From a virus, in the IMG/VR virus record IMGVR_UViG_3300042560_001833, positions 1 to 32,873 of that record: a stretch of 32,873 nucleotides of DNA. The stretch is one strand, 5' to 3'. The stretch's first letter is position 1. Every line of letters starts with the position of its first letter. Of the stretch, positions 28,587-32,873 are shown piece by piece. The position numbers were made by a program, and so were the translations under genes. Below the pieces are notes generated by a model that was not told the DNA's origin, did not search any database, and worked only from the letters and a program-made list of their open reading frames with translations.

Positions 28587-29480
28587 ATGGCACAACCTTT
28601 TGACATCATCGTCCACACGCTCGGCTCGGCCGTTGCAAACAGCGCCACCTTCACGGTCAACTATCCGACCAACAAGGATGCCGGTGCGTACCGTTCTGGC
28701 CTCGACCACAAGGCCGCAACCAACGCCTACGGGATCCTGAGCACCGTTGACGGTACGCTCGGCGTTTCCTTCGGTGCGTCGAACATCACCGTAACCAACA
28801 AGTCTGGCGGCACGCTCGCAGCCGGCACGACCCTCTGGATCCAGCTTGCGCAGGGCCAGGACGTTGATCCCGACAACGCCCGTGCCAGCCTCGAACAGCT
28901 CGCGGCGACCAACCTGTTCGTCGTCAACCTTGGCGCACCCGACGTTGCGGACGCCGACGGCGTCAGCGTCTCGGCTTCGGTCACTTCCGGCGTTGCCGGC
29001 GTCATTACCGGCGCGCTCGCTTCTGGCGGCGTGGCGACCTTCGACGTACCGCGCAACGTAGTCGGCGCGTGGACCACCACGGCGATCCTCACCGTCACCG
29101 GCACCGACCAGTACGGCAAGGTGATGCGTGAATCTTCGGCGTCCGGCACCTCGATGGCTGGCAAGAAGGCGTTCAAGACCGTCACGGGCTTCACCTTCAG
29201 CGCCAACGTAACCGGCGCCACCGTTGGCTCCGGCGACGTTCTCGGCCTGCCAGTGTTCCTCGCGGGCGCGGCTCGCGTTCTCGGCGAAATGCAGGACGGC
29301 GCAAAGGCCACCGCAGGCACCACGGTCACAGGCGACGCCACCGTCCCGGCAACGGCGACGACCGGCGACGTTCGCGGCACCTACGATCCGAACGCTGCGG
29401 CGGACGGCTCCAAGGTGTTCGAACTGATCTGCGCGATCGACGACCCGTCGTTCCGTGGTGTTGCACAGTTCGCTGGCTGA
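28587..29480 (+). CDS. Abundant virion structural protein (decoration or fibre type)
   Basis: The 297-aa protein is rich in A, G, T and V and made of repeated beta-strands. A recurrent phage phrase is DVADADGVSVSASVTSG...DVPRNVVGAWTTTAILTVTGTDQYGKVMRES (residues about 115-190), typical of a beta-sandwich structural domain. Its codons are strongly biased to C/G-ending ones (GGC, AAC, ACC), which suggests high expression. The ribosome site TGGAGAAAC precedes the ATG. It has its own leader hairpin and terminator and so forms a separate transcription unit, unlike the other virion genes on the minus strand. Whether it is a head-decoration, tail or carrier protein is not known. Confidence 0.78.
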   Translation: MAQPFDIIVHTLGSAVANSATFTVNYPTNKDAGAYRSGLDHKAATNAYGILSTVDGTLGVSFGASNITVTNKSGGTLAAGTTLWIQLAQGQDVDPDNARASLEQLAATNLFVVNLGAPDVADADGVSVSASVTSGVAGVITGALASGGVATFDVPRNVVGAWTTTAILTVTGTDQYGKVMRESSASGTSMAGKKAFKTVTGFTFSANVTGATVGSGDVLGLPVFLAGAARVLGEMQDGAKATAGTTVTGDATVPATATTGDVRGTYDPNAAADGSKVFELICAIDDPSFRGVAQFAG

Positions 29481-29540
29481 CGTGAAACCTGAAGCGTAAC
29501 GCTGCATTGCGGCGCGCAAATGTCGCGATTTGTAGCAAGA

Positions 29541-29581
29541 AACCCCGGCTATCCTATTGGACGGCCGGGGTTTTTCTTTTT
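29541..29581 (+). terminator. Rho-independent terminator after the virion gene
   Basis: AACCCCGGC (29541-29549) pairs perfectly with GCCGGGGTT (29564-29572), loop of 14, with TTTTTCTTTTT on the right arm. This is the strongest terminator in the window, just before the attachment site. Confidence 0.92.
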
Positions 29582-29599
29582 ACTACATTACACTTCTAT

Positions 29600-29646
29600 G
29601 CCCTTTCACGGCGGTAACACGGGTTCGAGTCCCGTAGGGCGTACCA
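29600..29646 (+). other. attP: Probable attP core: copy of a tRNA-Glu 3' half
   Basis: The 47 bases comprise an anticodon-stem remnant GCCCTTTCACGGC, the variable region GGTAACA, a T-arm ACGGGTTCGAGTCCCGT (five-base arms pair perfectly) and the 3' acceptor strand with discriminator A and CCA. The anticodon loop contains TTC, that of tRNA-Glu. There is no 5' half, so it is not a tRNA gene. Integrases of this kind recombine at tRNA 3' ends, and this block would restore the host gene on insertion. The integrase gene lies 1.1 kb to the right. Confidence 0.82.
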
Positions 29647-29695
29647 CTACTTATCTCTATTAAATCAATGCTTGTCGGGTTTGTCGGTTTGCTTG

Positions 29696-29998
29696 CTACA
29701 CGGCTGGTTGCGGTGCTACCTGTGGCGCATCGAACTTTGTGTCGCCCATCGCCTTGACGATATCCGGCGCCTTGATCTGCAGCAATGTCGGCACGCCGCC
29801 GCCCCGCTCACGCTCCAGTTCAAGTTCGCGCTTGCTAAACCCGCACGCCACCCACACCTCGCGCCAGCCTTCGCGACCTATGGCGTACATGTAGAAGCTT
29901 TCGTTGCCCGACCGCGTGTGCACGTCGCACGGGCCGTACTTCACCATGAAATCCCGAAACCAGTCGGCCGCGTAGTCCTTTTCCTTTTCGGTCAACAC
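29696..29998 (-). CDS. Unknown 100-aa protein in the attP-integrase interval
   Basis: The protein begins at GTG 29998 with GGAGACGACTGA just upstream. It has a helical N-terminus (LTEKEKDYAADWFRDFMVKYG), an aromatic mid-part (SFYMYAIGREGWREVWVACGF) and a linker ending DAPQVAPQPAV. It is not recognised. The tail APQVAPQ and its DNA (CAGGTAGCACCGCAA) repeat at the end of the next gene upstream. It is the last gene before attP, so a moron or regulatory accessory is possible. Confidence 0.68.
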   Translation of the reverse strand: MLTEKEKDYAADWFRDFMVKYGPCDVHTRSGNESFYMYAIGREGWREVWVACGFSKRELELERERGGGVPTLLQIKAPDIVKAMGDTKFDAPQVAPQPAV

Positions 29999-29999
29999 G

Positions 30000-30272
30000 T
30001 CAGTCGTCTCCTAGTGTTTGCGGTGCTACCTGCGGTGTTATATCGGCTTCAGTCGCGTCGTCGTCCCATCCGCCGTCTCCGCTCTCTCTGTCGAACCAAC
30101 CGGCCACGGTTTTTACGAGTTCGGATTCATGCCATTCCCACGGCACGTTCTCACCTTCCCAAAGAATCAGTGCGTAAGACTTGTCCGCCCTCTTATGACC
30201 CACAACTCGACCTATCGAGCGTGATTTCACGCCGGGGGTGTGTTTCACGAAATCTCCGACATTAAGCACCAT
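30000..30272 (-). CDS. Unknown 90-aa protein
   Basis: The protein starts MVLNVGDFVKHTPGVKSRSIGRVVGHKRADKSYALILWEG, a beta-rich SH3-like pattern with a basic surface, followed by an acidic linker and the end ITPQVAPQTLGDD. ATG 30272 has the same GGAGACGACTGA element upstream as its neighbours. The end LGDD is the same as the end of the integrase apart from one residue (IGDD). The function is not recognised. Confidence 0.68.
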   Translation of the reverse strand: MVLNVGDFVKHTPGVKSRSIGRVVGHKRADKSYALILWEGENVPWEWHESELVKTVAGWFDRESGDGGWDDDATEADITPQVAPQTLGDD

Positions 30273-30273
30273 T

Positions 30274-30348
30274 TCAGTCGTCTCCAATGGCCAGCTTCAG
30301 GTGCGCCGGGCTGTGGTGGCCATAGGTCCGCAGCACGGTCGTTACGGT
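30274..30348. repeat. 75-bp copy of the integrase 3' end
   Basis: This segment matches 30723-30797, the last 24 codons plus stop of the integrase gene, at 73 of 75 positions. The copy would encode the same end including the active-site tyrosine, but it has no integrase body before it. It lies between the 123-aa gene and the 90-aa gene and supplies the latter's ribosome site. Confidence 0.95.
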
Positions 30349-30349
30349 G

Positions 30350-30721
30350 CTACCTGCCGCGTTTCAGACCCCACCTATCCCCGAATGCTTGGGCCAGGCA
30401 CTTCATCGCTTGGCGCCCACGCTTGCTGTCGTAGAATTCCCAAAAGTCCTCGTAATCGGTACGTGCGTTCGGGTGCGGCGGCCCGAGAAAGAACTCAAGC
30501 GAGAAGTCGCCTTCCCAAAAATGAGTCGGTTCGTCGTCGCCAAACATGCTCAGGTTTTTGCCGTTTGGCAGAGTGAGCGTGGGCCAGTACTCGTCTTTCT
30601 GGTGGTCAAATTCTAAATGCACCGGGTAATAGACTTTCCCGCTTTGCGTAGCGATGGCGAAGATACTGCCGCGCCCCACTTGCCGCTGTGCTACTGCCTC
30701 GTCCAGTTTTTCCCACGACAT
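30350..30721 (-). CDS. Unknown 123-aa protein downstream of the integrase
   Basis: The start is ATG 30721 with TTGGAGACGACTGAC upstream, one base after the integrase stop. The protein MSWEKLDEAVAQRQVGRGSIFAIATQSGKVYYPVHLEFD has a mixed alpha/beta pattern and several aromatic residues, and ends RWGLKRGR. It is not recognised. Just after its stop lies a 75-bp copy of the 3' end of the integrase gene, so this gene is flanked by direct repeats, like an inserted cassette. Confidence 0.7.
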   Translation of the reverse strand: MSWEKLDEAVAQRQVGRGSIFAIATQSGKVYYPVHLEFDHQKDEYWPTLTLPNGKNLSMFGDDEPTHFWEGDFSLEFFLGPPHPNARTDYEDFWEFYDSKRGRQAMKCLAQAFGDRWGLKRGR

Positions 30722-30722
30722 G

Positions 30723-31760
30723 TCAGTCGTCTCCAATGGCCAGTTTCAGGTGCGCCGGACTGTGGTGGCCATAGGTCCGCAGCACGGTCGTTACGGTATC
30801 TCCGAGCAGTGCAGCCACGTCGTATGGTGCCTTGCCCTTCTGCAGCAGGTGCGTCGCCCTGGTGTGCCGCAGAATGTGTGGGTGCGACTTGTCCGCCAGA
30901 CCGGCAGACTCGCAGAGCGATCGGAACGGCCGATAGAAATCGCGACCGCCAAACAGGCTTTCCCCGTCGCCGTTGGCGACCAGCCACCGGATGTCGTCCT
31001 CAATCGACTTGAACAGCGGCACGCGGGCCTTGCGCTTGTTCGTGACCACGGTGCCCTCTTCGTGCAGGTAGATCACGCCGGCATTCCAGTCGACCTGTGA
31101 CGCGGTCAGGTCCTGCACTGCCCGACGACGCGCCCCGGTGTAGTATGCGAGCCGGATGAAGCGCAGCAGGTGCCCTTCCGCCAGCATGAGCAGCAGTTCG
31201 AGTTCTTCCGTCGTGAACCACGCGGTTTCCTGCGTCTCGACCTTCGGGTTTTCGATGACCGGCAGTTCGGCCCGCGTCATGCGCTTCCATTTGACCGCGT
31301 GGTTCGCCGCCGCTGCCAGCACGCCAAGCTCGCGCCTAATGGTCGAGTTCGTGCCGGCCCGGTTCTTCCGGCGATCGCCGCCACCGACCTCGCCAGCGCG
31401 TCTCGCTGCCACATAGGCCCGGCACTTCGGCACATCCACGTCCTTGACCAGCACGCCCCGAAAGAACGCGCTCAGGTGCTTCGCTGCGTTGTGCTGGCGC
31501 ACTGGATCCGCGACCTGGTTGGCGTGCTCCCGCAGGTACTGGTCGAGGCACACGGCCACGGTCAGTCCCTCGCTTCCGGTTTCGTACAGGCCAGGGCCTT
31601 CGAGCAGGAATGTCCCGAAGCGAGCCTTCGCTTCAATCGGATCTTTTGTATCCAGAGAGAGCTGGCGCGTTCGCCGGATGGAGGCGTCGTACCAGTAGAC
31701 ATAGAACCGGCCGTTGCTCCTGCGGTCGAGCCACGGCGCTTCAGAGCGCTTGCGAGGCAT
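30723..31760 (-). CDS. int: Tyrosine recombinase / integrase
   Basis: The 345-aa protein has an N-terminal arm-binding part, a core-binding helical domain (about 70-165) and a catalytic domain. Catalytic residues are R211 in YYTGARRRAV, H295 and R298 in HPHILRHT and the nucleophile Y330 in LRTYGHHSP. The usual His/Trp before it is an aspartate (LLGD, D321), a variant I remember from other alphaproteobacterial integrases. It inserts the phage at attP, here probably tRNA-Glu. The start overlaps the excisionase frame by about 200 bases. The last 75 bases are repeated downstream. Confidence 0.93.
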   Translation of the reverse strand: MPRKRSEAPWLDRRSNGRFYVYWYDASIRRTRQLSLDTKDPIEAKARFGTFLLEGPGLYETGSEGLTVAVCLDQYLREHANQVADPVRQHNAAKHLSAFFRGVLVKDVDVPKCRAYVAARRAGEVGGGDRRKNRAGTNSTIRRELGVLAAAANHAVKWKRMTRAELPVIENPKVETQETAWFTTEELELLLMLAEGHLLRFIRLAYYTGARRRAVQDLTASQVDWNAGVIYLHEEGTVVTNKRKARVPLFKSIEDDIRWLVANGDGESLFGGRDFYRPFRSLCESAGLADKSHPHILRHTRATHLLQKGKAPYDVAALLGDTVTTVLRTYGHHSPAHLKLAIGDD

Positions 31761-31903
31761 TCTATTTCCCTTCTGTCGTACCGAGCGTGACCGCCCGGAG
31801 TGCGGATTACGTCAAGTTGCCATTTTTGCGACATTCGCGCCAGCGTTTTCGCGGACACGCACAGGGTGCGCGCCGCCTTGCCGGCAGAGAGCCTAACTGC
31901 CAC
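31562..31903 (-). CDS. xis: MerR-type HTH excisionase, overlapping the integrase
   Basis: The 113-aa protein starts at GTG 31903 with GGAG about 10 bases upstream, in the end of the repressor gene. Its first 55 residues form a winged helix: VRLSAGKAARTLCVSAKTLARMSQKWQLDVIRTPGGHARYDRREIECLASAL. This is the DNA-binding pattern of small excisionases and MerR-like regulators. The last 47 residues lie over the start of the integrase gene in another frame and look unstructured. It probably controls excision by bending attachment-site DNA. Confidence 0.75.
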   Translation of the reverse strand: MAVRLSAGKAARTLCVSAKTLARMSQKWQLDVIRTPGGHARYDRREIECLASALKRRGSTAGATAGSMSTGTTPPSGERASSLWIQKIRLKRRLASGHSCSKALACTKPEARD

Positions 31904-32294
31904 TTTTCAGAATCTCCATGACCTTCAAAGCCACGTCGAACGGCACCGCCTGGTTGACGCTCAGCCACACCGTTCCGTCCGAAAGTGATTCGAACTTCCG
32001 GCTCGGCGCACGCGGCGCTTCGGTGAACGCCACCGGTACGAAGTCGACCGGAACGAGATCGCGGGGCTCGCAGCCGAGCACCGTGGCGATGACCGAAAGC
32101 CGTTTTGGCGTCGGAAACGCAATGCCGCGAATGTAGCTGCTGATCGTATCGCGTTCGAATCGAACGTCGGCGGGCGCGATATTTTTGCATGCCGCGGCCA
32201 GTTCAGTCTGGCTCAGCCCCTTCTTCATCATCATCGTCTGGAGGCGGCGCGAGAATTCTCGCCTAGCCGCGATCTTGTCTTCTTTGGTACGCAT
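31893..32294 (-). CDS. XRE-family repressor
   Basis: The 133-aa protein has a helix-turn-helix of the XRE/Cro-CI kind at about residues 12-75: REFSRRLQTMMMKKGLSQTELAAACK...RDTISSYIRGIAFPTPKRLSVIATVLGCEPRDLVP. The C-terminal part is short, without a LexA-type protease, so any induction by DNA damage would have to be indirect. It probably maintains lysogeny by binding palindromes such as CTACATGTAG in its own promoter. The start is supported by GAAGGGAC upstream. Its end overlaps the excisionase start by 11 bases. Confidence 0.85.
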   Translation of the reverse strand: MRTKEDKIAARREFSRRLQTMMMKKGLSQTELAAACKNIAPADVRFERDTISSYIRGIAFPTPKRLSVIATVLGCEPRDLVPVDFVPVAFTEAPRAPSRKFESLSDGTVWLSVNQAVPFDVALKVMEILKSGS

Positions 32295-32337
32295 TTCGCC
32301 GTCCCTTCACGTAGCCCCGAACAGGCTCCCTGTCGTG

Positions 32338-32369
32338 CTACATGTAGTACGGTGACGCACTATAGTCAA
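32338..32369 (-). promoter_or_regulatory. Repressor promoter with palindromic operator
   Basis: On the minus strand TTGACT (32369-32364) and TACATG (32346-32341) are separated by exactly 17 bases. The -10 box lies inside the perfect palindrome CTACATGTAG (32338-32347), which suggests autoregulation. The start codon is about 45 bases downstream. Confidence 0.7.
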
Positions 32370-32380
32370 ACGTTATTTAC

Positions 32381-32873
32381 TTATGGAATGATTATTTCAA
32401 CAAAGCTCCGGAAGCCCCTTTCGCCGTGGTAAACGTACCCCTTCATGCTTCGTCCGGAAAGGTAGCCAGCCGCCGCGTGATAGGCGTCTGACGGGATCGG
32501 CGCCCGGTGACTGTATACACAGACGCCTGATATCTCTTTCAAAGTTTCGTGATGGATATGCCCGGTGTGCCAGTGCCGGGTCCGGGTGTCGGCCCACTCG
32601 CCAGGCCAGCGCGTCGCCATGAGGATCGGCAGATCTCCGGGCTTCGCCCGGTCGCCATGCACGCCGCCGATCAGATTTTTGCCAAAGCGCTTTACGAAAA
32701 ATGGGCTCGGGGAATTCTCGACGTGCACGTTCTTCTCTTTGCGGTAGTACATGCGGAGTGATTGTCGCAGGCCGACGGTGCCGACCGGATCGTGGTTGCC
32801 TTCCTTCAAGGCTATCTCGATGTGCTTGTGTTTCGATCGCGCTATTTCGGCGCACTCCGTCGCGATCTCGAGC
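32381..32873 (-). CDS. Calcineurin-like metallophosphoesterase (partial, N-terminus beyond window)
   Basis: The frame is open to the right edge. The visible 163 residues contain EGNHD (metal ligands N, H, D), HGDRAKPGD and HTGHIHHET (GHxH-type ligand motif), the second half of a metallophosphoesterase fold. The first half (DxH and GDxxD) would lie to the right. Phage members act as DNA phosphatases, exonucleases or phosphodiesterases, and the type cannot be decided here. The stop at 32381 is 12 bases from the repressor promoter. Confidence 0.85.
   Translation of the reverse strand, partial: LEIATECAEIARSKHKHIEIALKEGNHDPVGTVGLRQSLRMYYRKEKNVHVENSPSPFFVKRFGKNLIGGVHGDRAKPGDLPILMATRWPGEWADTRTRHWHTGHIHHETLKEISGVCVYSHRAPIPSDAYHAAAGYLSGRSMKGYVYHGERGFRSFVEIIIP

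Noticed and set aside
29600-29646. Complete tRNA gene
   Set aside because: Only the 3' half is present. No D-arm or 5' acceptor strand lies upstream, so it is taken as the attachment site.
31610-31921. Plus-strand frames opposite the integrase and excisionase genes
   Set aside because: Antisense shadows with no ribosome sites or recognisable families.

Overview
The window is a near-continuous stretch of a temperate tailed-phage genome (or prophage) from an alphaproteobacterial host. It is cut at both ends: a portal gene runs off the left edge and a metallophosphoesterase gene off the right. The host assignment is inferred from the gene families: a GapR/DUF2312 nucleoid protein, a DUF1194 secreted protein, a spike-base protein like that of Rhodobacter gene transfer agents, a ParB-type parS palindrome, and a high-GC gene-dense layout. 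The phage type is probably podovirus-like, from the portal size and the form of the fibre-anchor protein. This is not proven, because the capsid, tail-tube and lysis genes are outside the window.

Region 1 (1-10943, minus strand) is late/structural and is read right to left. It holds a probable small terminase, a 22-codon ORF, a fibre-anchor protein, two paralogous fibre proteins, an accessory protein, a spike-base protein, three more A/T-rich virion proteins, the large terminase and the portal. Most genes are joined by TGATG, ATGA or TAATG overlaps. Between the small terminase and the fibre module is a gene-poor stretch (10061-10445) with a parS-like palindrome, a 16-bp direct repeat and a plus-strand terminator.

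Region 2 (10944-12512, plus strand) is a short operon of small unknown proteins, two of them single-helix membrane peptides, that ends at a good terminator. Region 3 (12520-15929, minus strand) encodes a primase-polymerase/helicase, an unknown 245-aa protein and a small membrane protein. Downstream of the primase gene is a repeat-rich, A/T-rich stretch that looks like a replication origin.

Region 4 (16102-28501, plus strand) is one long early/replication operon. It encodes a RuvC-like resolvase, DUF551, two coiled-coil winged-helix proteins, an SNF2-type helicase, a tandem array of small coiled-coil proteins, a DUF2800 nuclease-like protein, a DUF2815 ssDNA-binding protein, GapR, an HD hydrolase, a secreted VWA protein, a C5 methyltransferase with a second long frame inside it, an NrdR-like zinc ribbon, a family A DNA polymerase and a dNMP kinase. 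A separate highly expressed-looking virion gene (28587-29480) follows, with its own hairpin leader and terminator.

Region 5 (29600-32873) is the lysogeny module: a 47-bp copy of a tRNA-Glu 3' half (probable attP), three small genes, a tyrosine integrase, an overlapping MerR-type excisionase and an XRE repressor with a palindromic promoter. The most unusual features are the dual-frame methyltransferase locus, the repeated gene junctions (five ELERKPE/RBS junctions at 18.7-19.8 kb and a 75-bp integrase-tail duplication at 30.3/30.7 kb), the parS-like site and an in-frame amber codon at the front of the small terminase.
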